Positions 35,543 to 43,895 of a stretch of DNA of 64,000 bases are shown in pieces. The notes below the pieces were generated by a model. That model ran no database searches. It saw nothing but the letters and a program-made list of their open reading frames with translations, and was not told where the DNA came from. Each line of letters begins with the position of its first letter. Position 1 is the stretch's first letter. A program made the position numbers and the translations under genes. The stretch comes from Mogibacterium sp. (GTDB lineage Bacteria > Bacillota > Clostridia > Peptostreptococcales > Anaerovoracaceae): positions 210,295 to 274,294 of the forward strand of contig JAFRCS010000006.1 of the NCBI GenBank assembly GCA_017404265.1. The letters are read 5' to 3'.

Positions 35543-36214
35543 ATGAGTGAAAAGAAAGTAAAAGTAATAGATGTAAACGTAGGCATCTTTGAAGAGAACG
35601 ACCGCATCGCGGCCGAGGTAAGGGCGCAGAACAAGGCCAACGGCACCGTCATGGTGAACGTCATGGCATCGCCGGGCGCGGGCAAGACCACAACGCTGCT
35701 TCGCACCATCGAAGCGCTTAGCGGCGAGTACAATATCGGCGTAATGGAGGCAGATATCGAAGCAACCGTGGACGCTGAGAAGATGGCTGCTGCCGGAGTT
35801 CGCTCGATGCAGATCCATACGGGCGGCGAGTGCTGCATGGACGCGGCCATGACCCAGGCTGCCCTCAAAGAGTTCGACACTAAGGACCTCGACCTCATCT
35901 TCCTTGAGAACGTGGGCAATCTGGTCTGCACCGCAGAACAGGACACGGGCGCGAATATCAACATTGAGATACTCTCGGTGCCTGAAGGCGATGACAAGCC
36001 GTTGAAGTACCCTCTGATGTTCACGGTCACACAGGCGGTCCTGGTCAACAAGAACGACACGAGAAAGTTCTTCGCGTTTGATGACGAGGCATTTATTGAG
36101 AGAGTACACAGCCTCAATCCGCTGTCGGAGATCTTCTTCGTTTCCGCAAAGACGGGCGAGGGATTCGACGCGTGGATCAGCTGGCTGCGCAGACAGATAG
36201 AACTGAACAAATAG
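35543..36214 (+). CDS. hypB: HypB-like nickel-chaperone GTPase, copy 2
   Basis: 223 residues, clearly paralogous to the gene just upstream, with P-loop MASPGAGKTTTLL, EADIEATVDAEK and VPEGDDKPLKYPLMF. The metal-site Cys-His is changed to Cys97-Cys98 (TGGECCMD); the third ligand in NLVCT is kept. NKND replaces NKID in the guanine-binding motif. These changes suggest a different metal or partner from copy 1. Both copies could also form a heterodimer, since HypB works as a dimer. A terminator follows. Confidence 0.82.
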   Translation: MSEKKVKVIDVNVGIFEENDRIAAEVRAQNKANGTVMVNVMASPGAGKTTTLLRTIEALSGEYNIGVMEADIEATVDAEKMAAAGVRSMQIHTGGECCMDAAMTQAALKEFDTKDLDLIFLENVGNLVCTAEQDTGANINIEILSVPEGDDKPLKYPLMFTVTQAVLVNKNDTRKFFAFDDEAFIERVHSLNPLSEIFFVSAKTGEGFDAWISWLRRQIELNK

Positions 36215-36221
36215 GGACCGG

Positions 36222-36248
36222 AAGCCGCGGCCTTTGCCTGCGGCTTTT
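36222..36248 (+). terminator. Terminator after the second hypB
   Basis: AAGCCGC (36222-36228) pairs with GCGGCTT (36240-36246), followed by TTTTA. Confidence 0.7.
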
Positions 36249-36264
36249 ATGAAGGGGGGAAAAC

Positions 36265-37128
36265 ATGGTTTACGACGTTGCCATAGTAGGTACGGGGCCT
36301 GCGGGACTGGCCGCGGCGCTGACTCTGAAACTGCATAATAAAGAGATCATCTGGTTCGGCTCAGCCGAGCTTTCCGACAAGGTAGGCAAGTCCGAGAAGA
36401 TAGCAAATTATCCGGGCGTGCCTATGGTATCCGGAGAAGATCTCAACGCTGCTTTCGCGGCCCAGGCCAGGGAGATGGAGCTTGAGCCTAAGGAAGCGCG
36501 TGTGACTAATATCGCCGACCTGGGCGACAAGTACATGGTGCTGGCGGACAGCGAGACCTACGAGGCACGCGCACTGCTTCTTTCGACAGGCGTGGCTTCA
36601 GCCAAGGGCATGGAAGGCGAGGCAGAGATGCTGGGCCGCGGTGTCAGCTACTGCGCGACCTGCGACGGCTTCCTCTATAAGGGCAAGACGGTCGCAGTAT
36701 ACTGCACGGATGAACGCATGGCGCACGACATCAAGTACCTTGAGGAGATCTGCGGCAAGGTATACATCTATACCAACTTTGGCTATGAAGCGTCCGCGGA
36801 GGCATCCGAGGTGCTGGCATCACCGTTCAGGAAGCTGAGCGGAGGATTCAAGTGTGATTCCGTAGAACTCTTTGACGGAACAAAGCTGGCCGTAGACGGA
36901 GTCTTCATTCTGAGGCCTGCCATCGCGCCGTCGACATTGTTCCCGGGTCTTGAGACTGACGGCGCGCACATAAAGGTGGGCCGCAGCCAGGAGACGAATT
37001 ATAAGGGATGCTATGCTGCGGGCGACTGCACGGGCAGGCCGTATCAGATAGCGAAAGCGGTCGGCGAAGGAAACGTGGCCGCGCACGCTATACTTGAATA
37101 TCTCAGTGAACTTGAAAAGGAGAACTAG
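36265..37128 (+). CDS. Thioredoxin-reductase-like flavoprotein
   Basis: 287 residues with AAGGGGGG before the ATG. The FAD site is VAIVGTGPAGLAAALTL, the redox pair is CATCDG (about residue 130), and CYAAGDCTGRPYQIAKAVGEG closes the FAD domain. The middle domain, where NADPH thioredoxin reductases carry GGGDSA-like and HRR motifs, reads GKTVAVYCTDERMAHDIKYL with neither motif. It may therefore use another electron donor, as ferredoxin-dependent flavin thioredoxin reductases do. It is three bases ahead of the ATC-hydrolase-like gene. Confidence 0.8.
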   Translation: MVYDVAIVGTGPAGLAAALTLKLHNKEIIWFGSAELSDKVGKSEKIANYPGVPMVSGEDLNAAFAAQAREMELEPKEARVTNIADLGDKYMVLADSETYEARALLLSTGVASAKGMEGEAEMLGRGVSYCATCDGFLYKGKTVAVYCTDERMAHDIKYLEEICGKVYIYTNFGYEASAEASEVLASPFRKLSGGFKCDSVELFDGTKLAVDGVFILRPAIAPSTLFPGLETDGAHIKVGRSQETNYKGCYAAGDCTGRPYQIAKAVGEGNVAAHAILEYLSELEKEN

Positions 37129-37130
37129 GG

Positions 37131-37823
37131 ATGGCAGAACTTAAGATCGAAAACCAGGCTATGATGTTCGCATTACTGAGCCGCGCGGCCATAGAGGCCA
37201 GGGGCGAAGAAGGAAGAAAAGCGATCCAGAACGGCATGATACAGTACGGCAGGGAGCGCGGAGCCAGGATGGCGGAACGCGCCAGAAAGGCCGGCGATCC
37301 TGTCGACCTCTGGACCAATCAGGCATACGGCGAGTGGAAACCTGACTACGCCGGTCAGATGGAATTCGGCATGCTAAGAAGCGAGCCGACTTATCAGACA
37401 TATATCGCAAAATGCGCGTGGTGCGAGGCATGGAAGAAATACGACATCCTCGAATACGGACGCGAATACTGCGTCAATGTCGACGCTGCCGTTTACGACG
37501 GTTTCGGCTGCGGAGCGGTCTGCACGCCTATCAGCACTTCGATGAGCTGGGGCGGCGAGCGCTGCGATTTCGACTGGGGCAAGCCGCTTTCCGCGGAAGA
37601 ACTTCAGATGGTCAAAGATAAAAAGGCCGAGCTGGGGACATCCGCGATGAGAGACTTCAACTTCCACACCGCTCACATCTACTGCACGGTAGCCGACGCG
37701 ATCTGCAAGGCCTTCCCCGGAGAGTCAGAGGATATCATCAACAGGGCTGTTGCTGATTACATAGATCTTTTCGGACAGGAGGCATACGACTGCCTGCTGG
37801 ACTTCTCGCCTGACGAGTTCTGA
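37131..37823 (+). CDS. L-2-amino-thiazoline-4-carboxylic acid hydrolase family protein
   Basis: 230 residues, no membrane segment. The central Cys/Trp-rich part (AKCAWCEAWKKYDILEYGREYC, split by residues 95-116) followed by VNVDAAVYDGFGCGAVC and the FNFHTAHIYCTVADA segment resemble proteins annotated as ATC hydrolases, which open a thiazoline ring to release cysteine. Many members are not biochemically tested. The many conserved Cys and His residues would also suit metal or cofactor binding. It is co-transcribed with a flavoprotein and an MFS transporter. Confidence 0.6.
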   Translation: MAELKIENQAMMFALLSRAAIEARGEEGRKAIQNGMIQYGRERGARMAERARKAGDPVDLWTNQAYGEWKPDYAGQMEFGMLRSEPTYQTYIAKCAWCEAWKKYDILEYGREYCVNVDAAVYDGFGCGAVCTPISTSMSWGGERCDFDWGKPLSAEELQMVKDKKAELGTSAMRDFNFHTAHIYCTVADAICKAFPGESEDIINRAVADYIDLFGQEAYDCLLDFSPDEF

Positions 37824-37834
37824 AAGGCAAGGAT

Positions 37835-39091
37835 TTGAACAAACTGAAACTCAACACTGAATACGCTGCATCTTTCGGGGCATACTGGATGATCTACGCG
37901 ATCGCAGGCAGTCTTGCCTCGGTTTTTATGCTCGCAAAAGGTTACAGCAATCTGTATATCGGGATGACTCTGGCTGCCGCAAATATCGTGGCCATGGGTC
38001 TGCAGCCTTTCATTGCCGACCACATGGACAAGGCAAAGGGCGTAACGCTGATCGACACAGTGGCATGGTCCACTCTCGTCATAATGATCATCGGCGCCGG
38101 ATATTTCTTCTTCAAAGGCGGGACCTTCATGCTGGCTTTGGTGATAATGCTGGTGCTTGCGATCCATGCCTTGCTGCAGCCTCTCATGAACACGCTCGCT
38201 TTCAGGCTGAGCGAGAGCGGCACAGATGTCAGCTTCGGATTCGGACGGGCCGGCGGATCGCTTGGGTATTCATTGATAGTGGCTGCCGTGGGGACGCTTG
38301 TAGAGAAAAAGGGAGTTATGACGATGCCTGTCTGCACAGAGGCAGCTTGCCTGCTTCTGATAGTGCTCCTTCTGCTGACAAAGCACAGCTGCAACAGGAT
38401 CGTAAGACAGGCAGACGCCGCGGCCGCAGACGGAATGAGTGAAGCAGGCGCGGCAGCCCGCAGAAGAGCGAATGCCGAAAGAATAGATATCAATGCCTTC
38501 GTAAAGAGAAACAAGAACTTCTTCATAGTCAACCTCGGGCTTGCGGCGATCCTCTTCAGCAATGCTGTGCTCAGCACCTACATGGCGCAGATCGCCGGAA
38601 ACGTGAACGGAACGACGGAGCAGGTAGGCAGGATACTGTCGCTGATGGCTCTCGCGGAGATCCCCGTGATGATTTTTTACGACAAGATCCACAAGCACTT
38701 TTCGAGCCGCACGCTCATAAAAGTCGCGTCGGTCGGCTTCACGCTCAAGATCGCCGTGTGCTGGCTCGCGCGTTCGGTCGGAATGCTTTACGCGGCACAG
38801 GTCTTCCAGTTCATAGGATTCGCCCTGATGATGCCGGCCATGGTCTACTATATAAACGAGATAATGAGTCAGGGAGAAGCAGTAAAAGGACAGGCTCTTT
38901 TCACGATGATGCTGACTTTTTCCACGATAGCCGCGAGTTTTGCGGGAGGCTGGATACTCGACGCGTACGGCGCAAGGACGCTGACCTTCATTTCGACCAT
39001 CGTGACAGCTGCCGGAGCCGTGGTAGTCAACCTCTTCATAGGCAAAGTGAAGAGCCATAAAGAGCAGCCGGGTGAATCCGATTGCCAATAA
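37835..39091 (+). CDS. MFS transporter (MFS_1-like)
   Basis: 418 residues, TTG start 11 bases after the previous stop. Twelve membrane segments can be drawn. GTDVSFGFGRAGGSLGYSL after the third-fourth helix is the region conserved in the LacY/HcaT-like MFS_1-like group. A basic central loop (residues about 195-220) separates the two halves. Substrate unknown; the upstream ATC-hydrolase-like and flavoprotein genes suggest a small sulfur- or nitrogen-containing compound. The downstream gene is a TM1266-like protein. Confidence 0.8.
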   Translation: MNKLKLNTEYAASFGAYWMIYAIAGSLASVFMLAKGYSNLYIGMTLAAANIVAMGLQPFIADHMDKAKGVTLIDTVAWSTLVIMIIGAGYFFFKGGTFMLALVIMLVLAIHALLQPLMNTLAFRLSESGTDVSFGFGRAGGSLGYSLIVAAVGTLVEKKGVMTMPVCTEAACLLLIVLLLLTKHSCNRIVRQADAAAADGMSEAGAAARRRANAERIDINAFVKRNKNFFIVNLGLAAILFSNAVLSTYMAQIAGNVNGTTEQVGRILSLMALAEIPVMIFYDKIHKHFSSRTLIKVASVGFTLKIAVCWLARSVGMLYAAQVFQFIGFALMMPAMVYYINEIMSQGEAVKGQALFTMMLTFSTIAASFAGGWILDAYGARTLTFISTIVTAAGAVVVNLFIGKVKSHKEQPGESDCQ

Positions 39092-39141
39092 GTCCCGGGA
39101 CTGTTAAAATACAGGTACCACAATTAAATAAGGAGACAGAA

Positions 39142-39387
39142 ATGGAAACCAGAGTCGCCGTGATAAGCATTATCGTCACGGAGTCCGACAAGGTGGAAAT
39201 GCTGAACGACCTGCTCCATGAGTATTCCGGTTTTATAATCGGACGTATGGGGATCCCGTACAGAGAAAAGGGAATAAGTATCATCAGCATAGCCATTGAC
39301 GCCCCGATGGATGAGATCAACTCGCTCACCGGCGCGCTCGGACGCCTCGACGGTATAAATGCCAAGGTGACCTATGCCAAAGTCTGA
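39142..39387 (+). CDS. TM1266-like ferredoxin-fold small protein (putative iron-only hydrogenase system regulator)
   Basis: 81 residues from the ATG with AAGGAGA upstream. RVAVISIIVTESDKVEMLND, then YSGFIIGRMGIPYREKGISI and a final VTYAKV form the beta-alpha-beta fold resembling the NikR C-terminal/ACT domain. Proteins of this type (TM1266) accompany [FeFe] hydrogenase maturation genes in other Clostridia. A homologous domain is fused to the ABC ATPase two genes downstream, which links this protein to the transport and nitrogenase-like operon. Confidence 0.8.
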   Translation: METRVAVISIIVTESDKVEMLNDLLHEYSGFIIGRMGIPYREKGISIISIAIDAPMDEINSLTGALGRLDGINAKVTYAKV

Positions 39388-39427
39388 AACACCTTCCTAA
39401 AGACCGAAATCCCGTTATGCGGTTTTG

Positions 39428-39529
39428 AGGCTGAAGCAAGATGCGAGGGCGGTCTGCTGCAAGTACGCTTTGATGTACTGAGATTTTGATCGTGTCAGCC
39501 TTGCTTCAAAGGGAGCAGGGCTGTTTTAG
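39428..39529 (+). promoter_or_regulatory. Candidate riboswitch or attenuator before the FecCD/nitrogenase-like operon
   Basis: A terminator hairpin is formed by CAGCCTTGCT (39496-39505) and AGCAGGGCTG (39514-39523), ten pairs with one G-U, followed by TTTTAG. Upstream, GAAGCAAG (39433-39440) is perfectly complementary to CTTGCTTC (39500-39507), and AGGCTGA (39428-39434) to TCAGCCT (39495-39501). Either pairing removes the left arm of the terminator. An AGTAC/GTACT hairpin lies between. This is the layout of a terminator/antiterminator switch. I do not recognise a known riboswitch class. Confidence 0.6.
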
Positions 39530-39570
39530 TTAAAGGCAGGGCACCGCAAAATACAACAGAAAGAGATCAG

Positions 39571-40593
39571 ATGAGCCAGAGAAGAGACGGAAGGCTTGGC
39601 GCCGTATGGATCGTAATATTGATAGTGCTGCCGCTTGCTGCAGCTGTCATCGCGCTGGGTATCGGACGCATGTCGATAGCCCCGGGCGAGGTCCTTGACG
39701 TGCTGAGAGCCAATCTGTCCGGAGGGCATGCGGCCAACGAACTGGCGGAGAAGACCATCATGCAGCTGAGGCTGCCGAGGATAATCCTGGCCGTGCTGGT
39801 AGGAGCCGGACTTTCGGTATCCGGCTGCGCTTTCCAGAGCCTCTTCGCAAACCCGCTGGCTACGCCGGACACACTCGGTGTCGCGAGCGGCGCGGCGTTT
39901 GGCGCCGCCCTGGGGATACTTCTTGGTTTCAACCTGATAGGCATACAGATAATGGGCCTTGCCATGGGCGGCGCCGCTGTGGCGCTCACATGGCTCGCGG
40001 GCTCAGGCAGAGACAGGGGAGGCCTCAGCTACATAGTGCTGTCCGGCATCATGATAGGCTCCCTCTTCAGCGCCCTCATATCTTTCATAAAGTTTGCCGC
40101 AGACGCTGAATCGCAGCTGCCTGCCATCACCTACTGGCTGATGGGTGGCCTGGACAAGGCAAACTACCATACGCTCGCCCTGGGAGCGCCGGTGATCATC
40201 GCCGGCATAATCCTCTTCATCCTCATAAGATGGCGCATGAACCTGCTGCCGCTTTCCGATGACGAGGCCAAAGCATCGGGTGTAGACATCAGGCTGCTGA
40301 GGGCGGTCACTGTCGTGGCAGCAACAGCCATAACCGCGTCCTGCGTCTCGATGTGCGGACAGGTCGGCTGGGTGGGACTTCTGATCCCGCACATGTGCCG
40401 CATGGTATTCGGCAATAACCACCTGTCTATAGTGCCGGCATCCGTGAGTTTCGGAGCCGTCTTCATGATAATCGTCGACACGATGGCGCGCAGCATCTCC
40501 GCGGCGGAGATCCCTGTGTCGATACTTACGGCAATAATAGGCGCGCCTGTATTCATAATCCTGATGAGAAGAAGCGGAGGCTGGCGTATATGA
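39571..40593 (+). CDS. FecCD-family ABC transporter permease
   Basis: 340 residues with nine or ten membrane segments. RLPRIILAVLVGAGLSVSGC, FQSLFANPLATPDTLGVASG and GQVGWVGLLIPHMCRM are signatures of the BtuC/FhuB/FecCD permease group, which imports siderophores, heme or corrinoids. One gene encodes the permease, so it would act as a homodimer. Its end overlaps the ATPase gene by four bases. It is the first gene after the switch-like leader and heads the nitrogenase-like operon. Confidence 0.92.
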   Translation: MSQRRDGRLGAVWIVILIVLPLAAAVIALGIGRMSIAPGEVLDVLRANLSGGHAANELAEKTIMQLRLPRIILAVLVGAGLSVSGCAFQSLFANPLATPDTLGVASGAAFGAALGILLGFNLIGIQIMGLAMGGAAVALTWLAGSGRDRGGLSYIVLSGIMIGSLFSALISFIKFAADAESQLPAITYWLMGGLDKANYHTLALGAPVIIAGIILFILIRWRMNLLPLSDDEAKASGVDIRLLRAVTVVAATAITASCVSMCGQVGWVGLLIPHMCRMVFGNNHLSIVPASVSFGAVFMIIVDTMARSISAAEIPVSILTAIIGAPVFIILMRRSGGWRI

Positions 40594-41672
40594 GCGAGAT
40601 GAACAGACAGGCCGCGCCGCTTCTGAAGATAGAAGGCGGCAGCTTCGCCTACAAGGGCGGGCCGCAGATACTTAAGGATATAAATATAGAAGTCGATCCT
40701 GGCGAGATACTGGCCGTACTGGGACCGAACGGTTCCGGCAAGACGACCATGCTCCGCTGCATGATGGATATGCTTCACTGGCAGAGCGGAAGGAGCCTGC
40801 TGGACGGAGAGGACATCCGCGGCATACCGGCATCCACGCTCTGGAAGAAGATGGCGTACGTGCCTCAGGCAGGGACGGCGGCGACTTCGTACACGGCTTT
40901 CCAGACCGTGCTCATTGGAAGGAGCAGCCGCATAGGAGCTTTCTCTTCGCCGACTGAAGAGGACATGAAAGTCACGGAGCGCGTCATGGAGAGGCTTGGC
41001 ATCTCGCATCTTGCCGACAAGCCATGCCACGCCATAAGCGGCGGCGAGCTGCAGATGGTCCTCATAGCACGCGCCATGGCGGCTGAACCAAAGTTTCTGG
41101 TGCTGGATGAGCCTGAGTCCAACCTCGACTTCAAAAACCAGCTGATAGTCCTTGATACAATGACAGCGCTGGCAGCCGAAGGAGTGGCCTGCGTATTCAA
41201 CACGCATTATCCGTCCCACGCGCTGCAGAGAGCAGGCAAGTCGCTCATGCTGTCGAAGGAAGGATGGAGCCTCTTTGGCGACACCACAGGAGTGGTGACT
41301 GAGGATAATATCAGAAGGGCGTTCGGCGTCGAGGCTCTCATTGGTGAGGTCGAGACACCGCAGAACATAATGAAGAATGTCGTGGCGGTAGGCATCAGCG
41401 AAGAAGCCTTCGCACAGGAGCCCGGCGCAGCAGACAGGAGCGTGCTTGCTTCACTTACAGTCATCATGCAAAACAACGCTCACGCTGATCAGATCAACAA
41501 GGCGCTTCGCGAATACAACCACCTGCTGATAGGCAGAATGGGACTTCCGCACAGGAGCTCAGATAAATATATAATCAACGTGATGCTGGAGGGGCCTGTT
41601 TCGGAGATCGAGGCGCTCTCGCACAGGCTCAGCCTGATACCTGACATAAGCGTCAAAACGACATATGAATAA
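40590..41672 (+). CDS. ABC transporter ATPase fused to a TM1266-like domain
   Basis: 360 residues. The ATPase has Walker [10 protein letters not shown], signature [16 protein letters not shown] and Walker [13 protein letters not shown] (about residues 1-255), as in FecE/BtuD. From about residue 285 to the end ([20 protein letters not shown], then [16 protein letters not shown]) it carries a domain homologous to the stand-alone TM1266-like protein encoded at 39142-39387. The extra domain may sense ligand or metal and gate ATP hydrolysis, as ACT-like C-domains do in MetN. NifH-like follows. Confidence 0.9.
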   Translation: MSEMNRQAAPLLKIEGGSFAYKGGPQILKDINIEVDPGEILAVLGPNGSGKTTMLRCMMDMLHWQSGRSLLDGEDIRGIPASTLWKKMAYVPQAGTAATSYTAFQTVLIGRSSRIGAFSSPTEEDMKVTERVMERLGISHLADKPCHAISGGELQMVLIARAMAAEPKFLVLDEPESNLDFKNQLIVLDTMTALAAEGVACVFNTHYPSHALQRAGKSLMLSKEGWSLFGDTTGVVTEDNIRRAFGVEALIGEVETPQNIMKNVVAVGISEEAFAQEPGAADRSVLASLTVIMQNNAHADQINKALREYNHLLIGRMGLPHRSSDKYIINVMLEGPVSEIEALSHRLSLIPDISVKTTYE

Positions 41673-41734
41673 ACAGTCGGAAATCGGCTGAGCATGCCGC
41701 GGCATCATTGCGGCAAATAAGGAAAGGTAAAAAC

Positions 41735-42505
41735 ATGATAAAAATTGCAGTATACGGAAAAGGCGGAATAGGCAAGTCGACAACCGTGTCGAACGTGTCG
41801 GCCGCGCTCGCGGACATGGGCTACAAAGTGATGCAGATCGGCTGCGATCCTAAGGCCGATTCAACGCAGAGCCTGCACCACTCGGCAGACATCAAAACCG
41901 TGCTGGAGCTGGTGAGGGAACATAAGAACGACTTCACGCTCAGCGATATGGTTCGCGAAGGCTACGGCGGTGTCATCTGCGTGGAGGCGGGAGGACCGAC
42001 TCCGGGCCTCGGCTGCGCGGGACGCGGCATCATCGCTGCGCTCGACAAGCTGAAAGAGAAAGGCGCCTACGAAACATTCAAACCGGACGTCGTGATATAC
42101 GACGTTCTGGGCGACGTCGTATGCGGCGGCTTTTCCATGCCAATGCGCGGCGGCTATGCCGATAAGGTATTCGTGATCACTTCAGGCGAGAACATGGCCA
42201 TCCATGCCGCCGCGAACATCGCGGTCGCGATCGACAACTTCAAGGACAGAGGATACGCGAAACTCGGAGGCATCATACTCAACCGACGCAACGTGAAGGA
42301 TGAAGATGCCAAGGTCGCCGAGCTTGCTTCGGATATCAAGTCAGAAGTCATTGGCGAGCTGAGCCGCAGCGACACCGTCATAGAGGCGGAGGATCTGGGA
42401 AAGACGGTCATTGAAGCGTTCCCTGACAGCCCGATGGCGGATGAGTACCGCAAGCTGGCAAAGACGCTTATAAAGATCTGCAATTCGGAAATGAGAGTAT
42501 GCTGA
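41735..42505 (+). CDS. NifH/BchL-like reductase ATPase
   Basis: 256 residues from the ATG with GGAAAGG upstream. [20 protein letters not shown] is the P-loop, GCDPKADST the switch, and Cys94 (GLGCAGRGI) and Cys130 ([13 protein letters not shown]) are the two residues that bind the [4Fe-4S] cluster between two subunits. It should be an ATP-driven electron donor to the NifD/NifK-like pair next to it. It lacks the long C-terminus of true NifH (about 290). No nifE, nifN, nifB or nifV is present, so nitrogen fixation is unlikely. Confidence 0.92.
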   Translation: MIKIAVYGKGGIGKSTTVSNVSAALADMGYKVMQIGCDPKADSTQSLHHSADIKTVLELVREHKNDFTLSDMVREGYGGVICVEAGGPTPGLGCAGRGIIAALDKLKEKGAYETFKPDVVIYDVLGDVVCGGFSMPMRGGYADKVFVITSGENMAIHAAANIAVAIDNFKDRGYAKLGGIILNRRNVKDEDAKVAELASDIKSEVIGELSRSDTVIEAEDLGKTVIEAFPDSPMADEYRKLAKTLIKICNSEMRVC

Positions 42506-43881
42506 AAAAAGTAAACGAAAAACAGAATATAAAGCTGGACGCATCCGAGATCCCGCATGTGAGGATAGCAGATGCTAATTTCCCTGCGCCGTTCCGGTCG
42601 GGGCTGGAGTATTCGTCTCCGGCCCGCGGCACGTGGAACATCGTCCACACCGGGATGCTCATCCCGGAGGCACACGAAATCTTCGTGTGCGCCGCGGGCT
42701 GCCTGCGCGGAGTCGTTCTGACTGCCGCCGAGATGGGCACCCAGGACAGGTTCTCAACGGTAGCCGTCAGGGAGAACAACCTTCTGGACGGCGACATGGA
42801 AGAACTGGTCATCGAGGGCGTGACGGATATCATCAACAAGCTGCCTAAGAGACCGCCTGCTGTCCTCGTGTACACAAGCTGTGTCCACCACTTTACAGGT
42901 GTAGACCTCGACATGATCTACGCGACTCTCAGGAGCCGCTTTCCGGACATCGATTTCACCGACTGCTACATGAACCCTATCATGCGAAAGAGTGGTCTGA
43001 CTCCGGATCAGCTGATGAGGTCCCGCCTTTACATGCTCCTGCACGAGCGTGAGAAGAATCCGGACGCAGTTGCCATAATCGGCAACGACCTTCCGACCGA
43101 TGAGGACAGCGACCTGATGCATATGCTCAAGGGCGCGGGACTTAAGGTGCACGAGATCACATCCTGCAAAAACTACGCAGAGTACCAGGAGATGGCCGAG
43201 AGCTGCGTCTATGTGTCGTACAATCCGGATGCTGCTCCGGGCGGGGACATGCTTGCGGAGAGGCTCGGCGGCACTCACTACGCTTTGAAGTTCAGTTTCG
43301 ATTACGATGAGATCGACGAGACCTTTGCCGGACTCGCGGGGACGCTTGAAAAGGCGACCGGCAGGACGGGCCTTGCCATGAGCCCGGGTGAGATCGCTGC
43401 GAAGAGGGCAGAGTGCGAAAGAGAACTTGAGAAAACAAAAAAGCTCATCGGGGATACCCCGGTAAGCATAGACTATACGTTTTGCCCTAGACCTCTGGGA
43501 TTGGCGAAATTGCTTCTTGACCACGGCATCAACGTGACAAGAGTCTACGTGGACGGCATCCCTGGCGGCGACAGGGCGGCCTTCGATCATCTGAAGAAGG
43601 ATCATCCTGATCTGATGATCTATCCGACCGTTCACCCGGGCATGAGATTCGCCAGGACCGCGAATGAAGAAGACGGCAAGTTCGTGCTGGCAATCGGCCA
43701 GAAGGCAGCGGCCTTTGATAACACCAACCACTTCGTCAATGTCGTCGAAGGCGGTGGCATGACAGGCTTTGAGGCGGTCACAAGGACCTGCGCTCTGATC
43801 CGCGACGCGTATATGAATGAGAAGGAAATGCGCGAGCTTGTGCAGGTAAAGGGCTTGGGCTGCGAGGTCTGTATCAGATAG
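42499..43881 (+). CDS. Nitrogenase-like component 1, NifD-type
   Basis: 460 residues, beginning seven bases inside the NifH-like gene. The oxidoreductase/nitrogenase component 1 fold is supported by [17 protein letters not shown] (Cys64 and Cys68), [17 protein letters not shown] (Cys128) and the repeated alpha/beta segments to the end. A C-terminal CEVCIR is an extra Cys pair. Three Cys residues at plausible cluster positions are kept, but the spacing differs from NifD, and I see no clear equivalent of the FeMo-cofactor Cys and His ligands. It likely forms a heterodimer with the next product. Confidence 0.82.
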   Translation: MLKKVNEKQNIKLDASEIPHVRIADANFPAPFRSGLEYSSPARGTWNIVHTGMLIPEAHEIFVCAAGCLRGVVLTAAEMGTQDRFSTVAVRENNLLDGDMEELVIEGVTDIINKLPKRPPAVLVYTSCVHHFTGVDLDMIYATLRSRFPDIDFTDCYMNPIMRKSGLTPDQLMRSRLYMLLHEREKNPDAVAIIGNDLPTDEDSDLMHMLKGAGLKVHEITSCKNYAEYQEMAESCVYVSYNPDAAPGGDMLAERLGGTHYALKFSFDYDEIDETFAGLAGTLEKATGRTGLAMSPGEIAAKRAECERELEKTKKLIGDTPVSIDYTFCPRPLGLAKLLLDHGINVTRVYVDGIPGGDRAAFDHLKKDHPDLMIYPTVHPGMRFARTANEEDGKFVLAIGQKAAAFDNTNHFVNVVEGGGMTGFEAVTRTCALIRDAYMNEKEMRELVQVKGLGCEVCIR

Positions 43882-43895
43882 GAAAGAACAGGGAT

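Noticed and set aside
39400..39570. Cobalamin, Moco, NiCo or T-box riboswitch
   Set aside because: I looked for the conserved boxes of each class in the leader and did not find them.
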